Program-made: the position numbers and the translations under genes
In this document: one piece after another, positions 1 to 8,047 of the stretch
Position numbering within the stretch: the first letter of the stretch is position 1
How the letters are laid out: the number at the start of each line of letters is the position of its first letter
The notes under the pieces: generated by a model
The model's database searches: none
Seen by the model: the letters and a program-made list of their open reading frames with translations, nothing else
What the model was told of the DNA's origin: nothing
From: Syntrophales bacterium
GTDB taxonomy: Bacteria > Desulfobacterota > Syntrophia > Syntrophales > UBA4778
NCBI GenBank assembly: GCA_028712885.1
Contig: JAQTPK010000030.1
Span: 1-36,127 of the forward strand
Direction: 5' to 3'
DNA length: 36,127 nucleotides

Positions 1-85
1 ACAACTTAGTCCGACTGGCGGAAGGTAGTCAAGCCCAAAAAGCTTCCGGCCCCGGCCGGGATCAGCCCCGCAACAATGAACGTGC

Positions 86-505
86 CTACCGGCTTTTCAG
101 CAGTTTCAGTTCGTAATGAGGAGGCGGCGGGGTGAATACCTTTTGAGCGCGAATCAGATATTCGCAAAATCCGAACGATGGCTGGCACCATCCGGTCGCG
201 TCTGCGCCGCTTCGGACGCACGCTTCCTTTTTGCTTCCGCCCCCACACAGACCCTTTCCCGGAATAATTTCTGCGGAGATACGTTCAAAGCCGGAATCGC
301 CTGTCGAGATAAACAGCACGCGGGCTCCCGGATCGACTATCCCCTCCTCCGGACTCCTTCCGGACAGGACTACCTTGATGGCGCATTCGGTTTCGTTGGA
401 AACCTGAACGCTTGCCCCTTGCGATGCGCCGGCTCCCGCCAACTGAGTTTCCGACACCGTGAAAATGAGCAATAATGTCATCACTACGGGAATAACTGCT
501 TTCAT
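86..505 (-). CDS. Small secreted Cys-rich protein, unknown function
   Basis: A protein of about 139 aa starting MKAVIPVVMTLLL, a clear signal peptide ending near an AGAGA stretch, so it is probably exported. The mature part contains about six cysteines (in ETEC, GLCGGG, EACV, GWCQ and GFCE contexts), suggesting disulfides, and ends in a Pro-rich then basic tail. An AGGAGGAG Shine-Dalgarno sits just upstream. The ATG at 505 has normal spacing from it; the ATG at 514 is only 2 nt away, so 505 is preferred. Longer upstream starts add a non-signal extension and are less likely. I do not recognise the family. It is divergent from the marR gene, with about 290 bp between the two starts. Confidence 0.6.
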   Translation of the reverse strand: MKAVIPVVMTLLLIFTVSETQLAGAGASQGASVQVSNETECAIKVVLSGRSPEEGIVDPGARVLFISTGDSGFERISAEIIPGKGLCGGGSKKEACVRSGADATGWCQPSFGFCEYLIRAQKVFTPPPPHYELKLLKSR

Positions 506-738
506 CTTTTTCATCTCCTCCTGTTCGAGAGCGGGTTTCCTGCCCGGCATTCTACCCGCCGGGCCCGCAGCTATGCAAAGCAATGTTTGTGCCATGGGCA
601 CAATACAGTATGTTCCGGAAATTGCAATATATTATCTTCTCCGCCGCAATCGGGCCGGCTGCTTTCCAGGCACATGCCCACCGGGTTGGCAGTTCTTATT
701 GCTTTTACAGGGGCCGGGACTTCACAATCATTTTTTCC

Positions 739-782
739 TTGACATTGAATTATTTGGCATGCCAAATTTTAGCATACCAAAT
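739..782 (+). promoter_or_regulatory. marR promoter with palindromic operator
   Basis: TTGACA at 739-744 is a consensus -35. It is followed by a perfect 16-bp palindrome, ATTTGGCATGCCAAAT, at 752-767, and a near-copy of its right half, GCATACCAAAT, at 772-782. The palindrome lies where the -10 region must be (weak -10 candidate CAAATT, 763-768). The marR start codon is at 796. Position and symmetry suggest autorepression by the downstream MarR protein (inference). Confidence 0.6.
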
Positions 783-795
783 TAAAGGGAGCATC

Positions 796-1248
796 ATGGT
801 ATCCGATGACAGGGTCATCTATCTGATCTTCACGGCTCAGCAGAAGCTCCGTACCTATCTGAACGCGGCGCTCGCCGCGGAGGGACTGCGTGTAACCTAC
901 GCCCAGGCGGGAATTCTTTTTCTCCTCAAGCATAAAAGCGGCAGGAGCATGACGGAGCTCAGCCAGTTTCTCGGAACCGATAATTCGACCATGACGGGCC
1001 TGGTGGACCGGCTGGAGAAGGCGGGATTTGTTTCCCGTAATTCCAATCCCGGCGACCGCCGGCTTTCCGACGTTTACATTACCGAACAGGGCCTGAATGA
1101 AATCAACAGGGCCAAGTCGGTGATCCGGCGCGTCAACGAGGAAGTCAAATCCGGTTTCACCAGCCGGGAAGTCGAAAATTTCAAAAACATGCTGAACAGT
1201 TTTTTCGAAAAATTCAGCATAAAGGAGAACAAGAACAGAACGACGTAA
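796..1248 (+). CDS. MarR-family transcriptional regulator
   Basis: A 150-aa winged-helix protein of normal MarR length. The recognition region reads SMTELSQFLGTDNSTMTGLVDRLEKAGFVSR, followed by the wing DRRLSDVYIT, where the conserved D-R-R is visible. Flanking helices would form the dimer interface. MarR proteins bind palindromes as dimers and are released by small phenolic or acyl ligands (family knowledge). The ATG at 796 follows AAAGGGAG; an upstream in-frame start at 583 would run through the promoter and is rejected. It heads a rightward run with a DUF3795 gene and an acyl-CoA dehydrogenase-like gene, so its ligand could be an acyl- or aryl-CoA-related compound (inference). Confidence 0.9.
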   Translation: MVSDDRVIYLIFTAQQKLRTYLNAALAAEGLRVTYAQAGILFLLKHKSGRSMTELSQFLGTDNSTMTGLVDRLEKAGFVSRNSNPGDRRLSDVYITEQGLNEINRAKSVIRRVNEEVKSGFTSREVENFKNMLNSFFEKFSIKENKNRTT

Positions 1249-1321
1249 GGTTTCAGATTTCATTACAGTTCAGAATTCATGTCGGGGGAAACATACGGAT
1301 AAAAAGAACGGGAGGGCGAAA

Positions 1322-1846
1322 ATGGAAGGCTGGTCGGAAGAGGAAATAAGGAACAGGAACCTGATGGCTCCCTGCGGCCTGTACTGCGGCGCCTGCGGGG
1401 TGTACATCGCCACCCGGGACAAAAACGACAAATTCAAAGCGATCCTCGGAAAACTCTATGGGACAAAGCCGGAGGAAACGGAATGCCTGGGGTGCATGCA
1501 GCCTGATCCGCCGCAGAATATTTATTCCTACTGCAGGACGTGCGGCATCCGGAACTGCGTCAAGGCAAAGGGCTTCTATTCCTGCCACCAGTGCAAGGAC
1601 TGGCCCTGCGACCGGATAAACAATTTCGGATGGTCCACCGGCATCACCGTTATGAAAAGGGCGATCCCGGTCTGGCGGGCGAAGTCAGCCGAACTCGGAG
1701 ACGAGGAGGGCGGCGTGGAGTGGGCGCGTTCGGAGTGCCTCCGCTATCACTGCGCCGGGTGCGGGAAGGCGCTGTACCGCGGAGCGCAACGGTGCAGGGC
1801 CTGCAACAGGGAAGTCGCTGCCGAACTGGACGGCTCGCTTAAATGA
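1322..1846 (+). CDS. DUF3795 Cys-rich protein
   Basis: A 174-aa protein of the DUF3795 type, with the hallmark opening APCGLYCGACGVY and further Cys pairs: ECLGCM, YCRTCGIRNCV, SCHQCKDWPCD and, C-terminally, HCAGCGKALYRGAQRCRAC. More than ten cysteines in CxxC spacing indicate metal (Zn or FeS) binding. The last pair looks like a zinc ribbon. The biochemical role of the family is not established. GGGAGGGCG precedes the ATG by a few bases. It lies 73 bp downstream of marR and 72 bp upstream of the next gene and is probably co-transcribed. Confidence 0.85.
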   Translation: MEGWSEEEIRNRNLMAPCGLYCGACGVYIATRDKNDKFKAILGKLYGTKPEETECLGCMQPDPPQNIYSYCRTCGIRNCVKAKGFYSCHQCKDWPCDRINNFGWSTGITVMKRAIPVWRAKSAELGDEEGGVEWARSECLRYHCAGCGKALYRGAQRCRACNREVAAELDGSLK

Positions 1847-1918
1847 GTTCTCAGTTCCCGGTTTACAGTTAGCAGCGCACAGTTTTTGAACTGGGAACCA
1901 TCTATATGAGGAAAAAAT

Positions 1919-3052
1919 ATGCCGATGCGGCTGAATTCGGATATTGCGGAGTTTCAGGCGAAGGTCGCGGAATTTGCCCAAAGGGTAATAGCTCCGGAGC
2001 CGTTTCCGCGCATGCTGGCCCCCGATGCCGGCATCTGGAAAAAGATCCGGGAGGAGAATCTCGCCGGGCTTGCCGTTCCGGAGGAATACGGCGGCATGGG
2101 GAAGGACGCCCTTCACATCTCTGCCGCAGCGGAGGCCCTGACTCATCACGGCCGTGACCCCGGAATCGCCCTTTCCTGGCTGATCCATACCGTTCTTTCC
2201 CGGTTCTTCGTTCTCAGATTTGGAACGGAAGGACAGCGCGGCGCCTGGCTTAACCGGCTGGCAGGCGGAGGCGTCATCATCTGCCTTGCAGCATCGGAAC
2301 CCGATGGGGGCGCTCATCCAAAAGCAATCAACACGGCGGCCGAGCGGGCGGGCGGCGATTACGTGCTCACGGGGGCGAAGAATTTTCTGACCAACGGGCC
2401 GGTCGCCGGGCTTTTCATCGTTATAGCGGTAACCGGGCGCACGGGAGAGCAAAAGGAGTTTACGGCCTTCCTCATCCCGAAGGACCGGCCGGGTCTCTCC
2501 CTTACCGAACCGCTGCGGCTCGGCGTGCTGGAATCCTCGCCGCATTGCGGACTGCGTTTGTCCGGCTGCGCCGTTCCGGAGGAAAATATTCTCGGGATTA
2601 AGGGAGGCGCCTACCGCCGGATTCTCATCCCGTTCCGCGATATCGAAGACACTTTCCTGAAGGGAGTGGTTGCCGGCGGGATGTCCCTGGAAATGGAACT
2701 ACTCGTGCGCCTGCTCCGGAAAAGGGAAGCGGCGCCTGACGGCGGATTGAAAGAAAGAATCGGCTCTCTGGTCTGCCGCCTTGAATCACTGCGCATACTG
2801 GCCCGGGAAGCGGCGCATCTCGCGGACCGGGACCCCGAAGATCCCGGCCTGGAAAAGCTGCAGCTGGCGTTCCGGGATTTTGCGGGAGGATTTCAGGAAG
2901 TACTGTCCGGAATCGTTCGCAGCGAAACCGGCCGGGAAGACGCCGAGATGGAGCGGCTGCAGCGGGACCTCTCAGCGGTGATCCATCTCGCAAAAAATGT
3001 CGCGCGGATCAGGCTGGGTAAGATAGGAAACGACTTTGTCAGTTTTAAGTAA
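1919..3052 (+). CDS. Acyl-CoA dehydrogenase-like protein with divergent C-terminal domain
   Basis: A 377-aa protein. Residues 1-225 match the acyl-CoA dehydrogenase N-terminal helical and middle beta domains: PEEYGGMG near 55-61, the flavin-binding AASEPDGG near 124-131, and LTGAKNFLTNG near 150-160. The C-terminal helical domain (about 230-377) is present by length but lacks the usual R-x-x-FG motif, the HGGxGY motif and the C-terminal YEGT-type glutamate. E243-D244 lie near the position of the alternative base on helix G used by isovaleryl- and long-chain-type enzymes, so activity is uncertain. GAGGA precedes the ATG at 1919. It is followed 47 bp later by moxR. It may be a CoA-ester-binding protein or an atypical dehydrogenase. 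Confidence 0.8.
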   Translation: MPMRLNSDIAEFQAKVAEFAQRVIAPEPFPRMLAPDAGIWKKIREENLAGLAVPEEYGGMGKDALHISAAAEALTHHGRDPGIALSWLIHTVLSRFFVLRFGTEGQRGAWLNRLAGGGVIICLAASEPDGGAHPKAINTAAERAGGDYVLTGAKNFLTNGPVAGLFIVIAVTGRTGEQKEFTAFLIPKDRPGLSLTEPLRLGVLESSPHCGLRLSGCAVPEENILGIKGGAYRRILIPFRDIEDTFLKGVVAGGMSLEMELLVRLLRKREAAPDGGLKERIGSLVCRLESLRILAREAAHLADRDPEDPGLEKLQLAFRDFAGGFQEVLSGIVRSETGREDAEMERLQRDLSAVIHLAKNVARIRLGKIGNDFVSFK

Positions 3053-3099
3053 AAAAGGATCGGGCATATTCGCCCGAATTACTTGAGGAGGGTTTTTGA

Positions 3100-4050
3100 A
3101 TGAATTCGGCCCTGGACCCGAAATTTACAGAAATAGATCAGATATCTGAAGGCTATCGCGCCGCCGGCTACATCTGCAACCGTTCCATCGCAACCACCCT
3201 GTATCTGGCCCACCACCTGGGAAAACCGGTTCTCGTAGAGGGGCCGGCGGGGGTGGGGAAAACGGACCTGGCCAAAACCATGGCCACATACCTGGAGCTT
3301 CCCCTCATCCGGCTCCAGTGTTATGAAGGGCTCGATGAATCGAAGGCGCTGTACGAATGGAAGTACGGAAAACAGCTCCTGTACACGCAGCTCCTTAAAG
3401 ACAAGCTCGACCGCATCATCGATCCGGAAGAAAATCTCTCGGAATCGATGGAAAAACTGCACCGGTACGAAGACGTCTTTTTCTCGAAAAAGTTTCTCGA
3501 ACCCAGGCCCCTTTTGAAGGCGCTGGAGCAGGCTGAAGGCGCCGTTCTTCTGATTGACGAGGTCGACAAGGCGGACGACGAATTCGAGGCTTTTCTGCTC
3601 GAGATACTCTCCGATTTTCAGGTATCCATACCGGAGATCGGCACTATCCAGCCGGGCACGCGCCCGTACGTCTTTCTCACCAGCAACAGCACCCGCGAGC
3701 TCAGCGAGGCGCTGAAGCGGCGATGCCTCCACCTCTTTATCCCTTTCCCCGATGCGTCGCTGGAAAGGGACATCGTCCGCACGCGCGTCCCCGGTATTTC
3801 CGGAAGGCTCGAGATACAGCTTGTAACTTTCATCCAGCAGATCCGCCAGATGGATGTCAAGAAGCCTCCCTCGATCGGAGAGACGATCGATTGGGCCAGG
3901 GTGCTGCTGCTTCTGCATGCAAACGACCTGAATCCGGACCTCGTCCGCGAGACGCTGCACGTGATCCTTAAATTCGAAGAGGATATCCGTATCGTCTCGC
4001 AGAACATCTTCACGATGACCGACATTTCGGTCCGGTCGGCCGGAAACTGA
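3100..4050 (+). CDS. MoxR-family AAA+ ATPase
   Basis: A 316-aa AAA+ ATPase of the MoxR branch. Walker A GPAGVGKT is at 48-55, Walker B LLIDEVD at about 150-156, sensor-1 TSN at 194-196, and an arginine-finger-like KRRC at 206-209. MoxR ATPases act as chaperones that, with a VWA-domain partner, activate or insert cofactors into enzymes; the CoxD/CoxE pair for CO dehydrogenase is the best-known case (family knowledge). A GAGGAGGG ribosome site precedes the ATG. The VWA partner begins 10 bp after the stop, so the two are surely co-expressed. The client is not obvious here. The upstream acyl-CoA dehydrogenase-like protein is the nearest candidate (inference). Confidence 0.92.
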   Translation: MNSALDPKFTEIDQISEGYRAAGYICNRSIATTLYLAHHLGKPVLVEGPAGVGKTDLAKTMATYLELPLIRLQCYEGLDESKALYEWKYGKQLLYTQLLKDKLDRIIDPEENLSESMEKLHRYEDVFFSKKFLEPRPLLKALEQAEGAVLLIDEVDKADDEFEAFLLEILSDFQVSIPEIGTIQPGTRPYVFLTSNSTRELSEALKRRCLHLFIPFPDASLERDIVRTRVPGISGRLEIQLVTFIQQIRQMDVKKPPSIGETIDWARVLLLLHANDLNPDLVRETLHVILKFEEDIRIVSQNIFTMTDISVRSAGN

Positions 4051-4060
4051 GGAAAACGCA

Positions 4061-5401
4061 ATGGACCAGGTCCTGCAGAATTTCATATCCGTTCTCAGGG
4101 AATCCGGGGTTCCCGTTTCCATTTCGGAGACTCTGGATGCGGCCCACGCACTGGAAATTGTGGGATACGGAGACAGGAAAGTCCTGAAGGACTCGCTCGG
4201 CTCCAGCCTGGCGAAGTCCGCCCGTGAACGGGAAGTCTTCGACCGCTGCTTCGATCAGTATTTCACGTTGGAGATGCCGTCCGTCGAAACCGCTTCCGAC
4301 CGCTGCGGGGAATCAGCGCAGACCGAATTCCCCCTTTCGCCGCTCTCCCGCATGCTCCTCGTCGGGGACACCCCCGGGCTGATCGCGTCCATGTTCCAGG
4401 CGGCAAGAAGGGCCAATCTCGAATCGCTCCGCTACCCCACCCAGAAAGCCTTCTTCGCGATGAGAATGCTCGACACGATGGGATCAGGAGAACTGGACAG
4501 GGATATCGCCCAGCTCGGAGAATCGGGTTCGCCCCTTCCGCTCAAGATTTCTGCGGACCTGGCGGATGCGAGGCGCTCCCTTTTCGAAAGCATCATCAAG
4601 TTCATCGAGGACCGTTTCGAGATGCTTTCCAATGGGACATACAACCACCTGATAGAGGATTACCTGCGCAATTCCCGCCTGACGCATATAGAGGAGAGGG
4701 ACCTCCACCGGATGCACGCCATCATCCAGAAGATGGTGAAGCGCCTGAACGACCTCCATTCCCGCAGGAAGAGAACCGCGCGACGGGGCATGCTCGATTT
4801 CAAGCGAACCCTCAGGAAAAACATTACCTATGAGGGCTATCTGTTTGTTCCTGCATGGAAAACAAAAAAGATTGAGCGCCCCGACATTATCGTCATCTGC
4901 GATATCAGCCGCTCGGTTTCCCGCCTCGTGCGTTTTTTCCTTCTCTTTCTGTACAGCCTGAACCGGGAGGTCGCCAGGATACGCAGCTTTGTCTTCTGCT
5001 CGAACCTGACCGAGGTCACCGAGTATTTCGAGAAGTATCCCGTAGAGGCGGCGCTTGCCGTAATTCAGAACGGAGCCGGACTTGATATCCTGATGGGGAG
5101 AACGGATTACGGCCGCGCCCTTCAGGATTTCCGCGAGAACGGGATGGATTCCCTGACCAGAAATACCACCGTGATCATCCTGGGGGACGCCCGGAGCAAT
5201 TTCAGCGACCCCCGCCCCGACATACTCCGCTCCATATCCCAGCGCTGCAAGCGCCTGTTGTGGATGAATCCGGAGGTCCCCACCTTCTGGGGCACGGGGG
5301 ATTCAGAGATGTATCGCTATTCACCCTATTGCACCCTTCTTCAGGAATGCAACACCTTGAACCATCTGGAGCGCATTATAGGCTCTCTCCTGCGCCATTG
5401 A
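4061..5401 (+). CDS. CoxE-like von Willebrand factor A domain protein
   Basis: A 446-aa protein with a VWA domain in its C-terminal third. The MIDAS motif D-x-S-x-S appears as DISRS at 281-285, with the distal Thr/Asp in GRTDYG (about 346-351) and the Asp in GDAR (about 375-378), all as in CoxE-type proteins. The N-terminal 270 residues are helical and charged, with a basic stretch HSRRKRTARR near 233-242. No signal peptide or membrane helix is seen, so it is cytoplasmic. CoxE-like proteins bind Mg2+ and partner the MoxR ATPase encoded immediately upstream. The pair probably remodels or matures a metalloenzyme or flavoenzyme (inference). Confidence 0.85.
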   Translation: MDQVLQNFISVLRESGVPVSISETLDAAHALEIVGYGDRKVLKDSLGSSLAKSAREREVFDRCFDQYFTLEMPSVETASDRCGESAQTEFPLSPLSRMLLVGDTPGLIASMFQAARRANLESLRYPTQKAFFAMRMLDTMGSGELDRDIAQLGESGSPLPLKISADLADARRSLFESIIKFIEDRFEMLSNGTYNHLIEDYLRNSRLTHIEERDLHRMHAIIQKMVKRLNDLHSRRKRTARRGMLDFKRTLRKNITYEGYLFVPAWKTKKIERPDIIVICDISRSVSRLVRFFLLFLYSLNREVARIRSFVFCSNLTEVTEYFEKYPVEAALAVIQNGAGLDILMGRTDYGRALQDFRENGMDSLTRNTTVIILGDARSNFSDPRPDILRSISQRCKRLLWMNPEVPTFWGTGDSEMYRYSPYCTLLQECNTLNHLERIIGSLLRH

Positions 5402-5517
5402 GAAGCAGCGGGTCTCACGCGCGGAAATAAACGAGCAACTGATCCGCCGAACTTCCATGCCGCCGGGAAAGCCTTTTACATTTCGTCTCTTCACCTGTAA
5501 AATCGTCAAGGAGACTT

Positions 5518-5718
5518 ATGGAATCAGTAAAAAATGTTAAAAGCAAAGGGAGCTGCCGGGGATGCCTGTTCTTCGGCATCGATTCAGGCCTGGAAAAATG
5601 CCTCCGTTTCGCGAGGTTCGTGGATCACGTCATCCACGATTATTCCTGCGCGTGCGAATACCGGGCATCCTCAGGCCGGTTTGAATCCGGCATCGAGCAG
5701 GGCTCCGGCCGGGGGTGA
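5518..5718 (+). CDS. Cys-rich mini-protein, coupled to HD hydrolase gene
   Basis: A 66-aa protein with CRGC near residues 13-16, one further cysteine in EKCLRF, and C-A-C near 44-46: five cysteines that could bind a metal. An AAGGAG ribosome site lies 4 nt before the ATG. Its stop overlaps the GTG start of the next gene (GTGA at 5715-5718), which argues strongly that it is translated and coupled to the HD-domain gene. No recognised family. The tail after residue 50 is low-complexity and Gly/Ser-rich. Confidence 0.6.
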   Translation: MESVKNVKSKGSCRGCLFFGIDSGLEKCLRFARFVDHVIHDYSCACEYRASSGRFESGIEQGSGRG

Positions 5719-6497
5719 CGAGAACGGGAACGGACCGCTGGGATGAAATTTACCGTCTGCTGTTTTCCGCCTGCGGGGAGATCGCGCTGTCCGTCGGGAT
5801 CCCCCTGTTCTACACGGAAAGGCCTGAGGCGGAAAGGTCGGCCCGGCGCCTCGAAGAGGATCCGGCGGCGCGGAAGTGCATGCAGTCAGCGGCGGAGTTC
5901 GGTAACTTCATGGGCCACGGACTTTCCCATATACGCAAAGTCGCCGCAGACGCCGGCGCGATTATTCTCATCGAAGCGCACCGGAATTCAACAGTTGAAA
6001 ATACGGAGCGCCTGGTTCATCTCGCCCACCTTGCCGGCATTCTTCACGACATAAAGCGCAACGAAAAGGATCATGCGCGGCGCGGAGCCGAGTGCGCCGC
6101 CGGCATCCTGAACGGATTTGATCTGTCACCCGGAGAGAGGGACATGATCAGGGCGGCGATCCGCAACCACGAGGCATTCAAGACGCCGGACCCACTGGAT
6201 GACCCGAGGGCCCAGCTGCTCTCCGACGCCCTGTACGATGCGGACAAATTCCGCTGGGGACCGGACAATTTCACTGAAACACTCTGGACGATAATAGAGG
6301 AGCGCCGGATTGATTTCCGCGTCCTGTTCGACCGATTCCCCCAGGGACTCGAGGGCATCGGGAGGATAAGGGATACCTTCCGCACCGGCTGCGGCAAAAC
6401 TTACGGCCCGGACTTTATCGACCGCGGCCTGGAAATCGGCCGAAGACTGATGGAAAGATATAACGACATAAGCAGGACGGAAGGAGGAGGGAAATGA
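5715..6497 (+). CDS. HD-domain phosphohydrolase
   Basis: A 260-aa protein with an HD metal-dependent phosphohydrolase signature: GHGLSHIRKV (H68, H72), the doublet LHDIKR (H111-D112), then H120, H152 and DADK near 175-178. HD proteins hydrolyse phosphoester bonds in nucleotides or cyclic nucleotides, usually with two divalent metals; the substrate is not evident. It starts with GTG at 5715 overlapping the upstream stop, and its own stop overlaps the start of the ferritin-like gene at 6494. The three genes therefore form a tightly coupled unit. Confidence 0.85.
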   Translation: MTRTGTDRWDEIYRLLFSACGEIALSVGIPLFYTERPEAERSARRLEEDPAARKCMQSAAEFGNFMGHGLSHIRKVAADAGAIILIEAHRNSTVENTERLVHLAHLAGILHDIKRNEKDHARRGAECAAGILNGFDLSPGERDMIRAAIRNHEAFKTPDPLDDPRAQLLSDALYDADKFRWGPDNFTETLWTIIEERRIDFRVLFDRFPQGLEGIGRIRDTFRTGCGKTYGPDFIDRGLEIGRRLMERYNDISRTEGGGK

Positions 6498-6952
6498 AAT
6501 TCGAATCCCTGGAGAAAATCCTGCTGTTCGCAATAGAAAAGGAACGGGATGCATTCGATCTGTACACATTTTTTTCGGAGCTGGTTCGCGACGATTCCGC
6601 CGGGAGGCTTTTGCGCGAATTGGCCGGGCAGGAAGCAGGTCACCGCAGGATGCTCGAGGATGCGCTCGCATCGGGAACCCTGGGGAGCATAAAAGGGCGG
6701 CGGGAGGCGCGCGATCTGCAATTGAGCGACTATATGGTGGTCGAGACCGTCACGCCGGCGAGCGACCCGCACCAGGTCATGCTTTTTGCCATGAAGAAGG
6801 AACAGGAATCGTACGACCTTTACCGGGAGCTCCTCCTGAATTACGGGGACACGCCACTGGGCGGCGTCTTTTCCACGCTCGCAGCGGAAGAACTCCGGCA
6901 CAAGGAAACTCTCGAATCCGAGTACAGCACCCACTTCGCCCAATGGTTATAA
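6494..6952 (+). CDS. Rubrerythrin-like ferritin-family protein without rubredoxin domain
   Basis: A 152-aa four-helix-bundle protein. Two repeats of the di-iron motif are visible: E15/E17 with E47-x-x-H50, and E103/E105 with E133-x-x-H136, with tyrosines at the usual helix positions. The C-terminal rubredoxin CxxC pair of classic rubrerythrin is absent. Such proteins reduce peroxide or sense oxygen in anaerobes (family knowledge). Electron delivery would need a separate rubredoxin or a thiol partner; the Cys-rich mini-protein two genes upstream is one possibility (speculative). It overlaps the HD gene by 4 nt. Confidence 0.88.
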   Translation: MKFESLEKILLFAIEKERDAFDLYTFFSELVRDDSAGRLLRELAGQEAGHRRMLEDALASGTLGSIKGRREARDLQLSDYMVVETVTPASDPHQVMLFAMKKEQESYDLYRELLLNYGDTPLGGVFSTLAAEELRHKETLESEYSTHFAQWL

Positions 6953-6969
6953 AGAAATTGTCCGAAGTT

Positions 6970-7013
6970 GAGAAGATGGGAAGATGAGAAGGCAGGAGAT
7001 TTTTTATCTTCTC
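6970..7013. other. Imperfect hairpin between convergent genes
   Basis: GAGAAGAT at 6970-6977 pairs with ATCTTCTC at 7006-7013 across a purine-rich loop that ends in a run of T. It separates two convergent genes (stops at 6952 and 7017) and may act as a weak terminator. The loop is long, so this is uncertain. Confidence 0.3.
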
Positions 7014-7016
7014 GTT

Positions 7017-7649
7017 TCAGTGGATTCCAGGACAGTAGATATTCATTTCCTTTTCGAATGATTCACGATTTCTGTACCAGAATGTTTTGAATCCGACGGA
7101 GGCGGCGATCGCACAGTTCTCCTCCCGGTCATCCACAAAAAGACACTTTTCGGGATTGAGATCCATCATTTGTGCGACATCTGCAAAATGGGAAGGTTCT
7201 TTCTTGCTCTTTCCCATATGAAAGCTGTTGAACACCAGGTCGAAGCGGCCGAATAGATCATAACGGGCGTCCAGCTCGTCAAGCCAGTTCGTCTGATCGC
7301 TCAAAATAGCCGTTATAAGGCCCATGGTGCGGAGCCGGTCCACCCACCCGAACATCCATGGCCGGGGGACAAACCTGGTCAGGATCTCGCGCCTGAGCGT
7401 GTCGTCATCCCCGTTTATCCCGGAGGATTTCCTTATAGCTTCCCAATAATCCGCCTCTTTGCCTCTCCCCGTAACGTAACCCGTCTCGTGGACAAGCTCG
7501 TGGCCCAGAGATACGAAACGGTCTTTGTCGATCCCGTACTTCCGGGCAATGGCAGCCAGACCGTTTACGAACCCCTCATCAGCCAGCACCCCTCCGAAAT
7601 CGAAAAGAACAGCATCAACAGAACACGTCCGCCCCGGTGTATTAACCAT
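7017..7649 (-). CDS. HAD-superfamily hydrolase (subfamily IA)
   Basis: A 210-aa HAD phosphatase. Motif I is LFDFGGVL (nucleophile D17), with Gly where the second Asp of DxD usually sits, as is common in YihX-like members. Motif II is LSDQTNW, the motif III lysine is in GKSKKEP, and motif IV is VDDREEN. Helices between motifs I and II form a C1-type cap. The likely reaction is dephosphorylation of a small sugar phosphate or nucleotide, with the substrate unknown. The gene is read leftward and convergent with the ferritin-like gene. The ATG at 7649 has GGAGG upstream. Confidence 0.88.
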   Translation of the reverse strand: MVNTPGRTCSVDAVLFDFGGVLADEGFVNGLAAIARKYGIDKDRFVSLGHELVHETGYVTGRGKEADYWEAIRKSSGINGDDDTLRREILTRFVPRPWMFGWVDRLRTMGLITAILSDQTNWLDELDARYDLFGRFDLVFNSFHMGKSKKEPSHFADVAQMMDLNPEKCLFVDDREENCAIAASVGFKTFWYRNRESFEKEMNIYCPGIH

Positions 7650-7867
7650 CAGCTCCTCCTTGAAAAAATTCTCAACAAATTTGCAGAGAACAATTGTAAT
7701 CGCCCTGCCTTCATAAGAAAACTACAGGAAACAGGCCTCCTCACGACCAAAATGTCGAATTGCCCCGAATATACAAGTACTGGATTAAAATCAACATTTA
7801 AGTATAGACAGCAGCAGGGATCGACAATTGCTTCCCCCCGGAATTTATTCTTTTTCTCCCATCGCCA

Positions 7868-8009
7868 TATAATGTCAAGAGTTTACGGGTACTTGCGACG
7901 GAAACCCAAACCAGGCACAGATTGTGCTCATATACTTTTTAAAAAGCGCATATAAAGTCACTTCATGCTGAAGAGAGGCCGATCCCTCCGGCCTCTCTTT
8001 CCTCTTTTT
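7868..8009 (+). ncRNA. Candidate small RNA in AT-rich intergenic gap
   Basis: The gap 7650-8203 has no convincing gene, yet holds a perfect TATAAT (7868-7873) followed about 100 nt later by a strong rho-independent terminator on the + strand (7971-8009). No + strand gene ends in this interval, so the terminator must serve some transcript. A short stem GCACA/TGTGC lies near 7915-7928, and a 12-bp palindrome CTTTTTAAAAAG near 7935-7946. A good -35 is not visible. A transcript of roughly 130 nt is inferred; no known RNA family is recognised. Confidence 0.35.
7971..8009 (+). terminator. Orphan rho-independent terminator
   Basis: A perfect 10-bp stem AAGAGAGGCC (7971-7980) with GGCCTCTCTT (7990-7999), a 9-nt loop and a following pyrimidine/T run. 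The orientation favours + strand transcripts, although the adjacent annotated gene (HAD) points away. Confidence 0.75.
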
Positions 8010-8047
8010 AGGGCCCTCTCACTCAATCCATCGAACCAGAATTTCTA

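Noticed and set aside
583-795. Upstream extension of the marR frame
   Set aside because: It would place the promoter and operator inside the coding sequence and adds residues unlike any MarR protein.
1849-1905. Inverted GTTCCC/GGGAAC pair before the acyl-CoA dehydrogenase-like gene
   Set aside because: Too short and interrupted to call a terminator or operator; it looks like degenerate intergenic spacer text.
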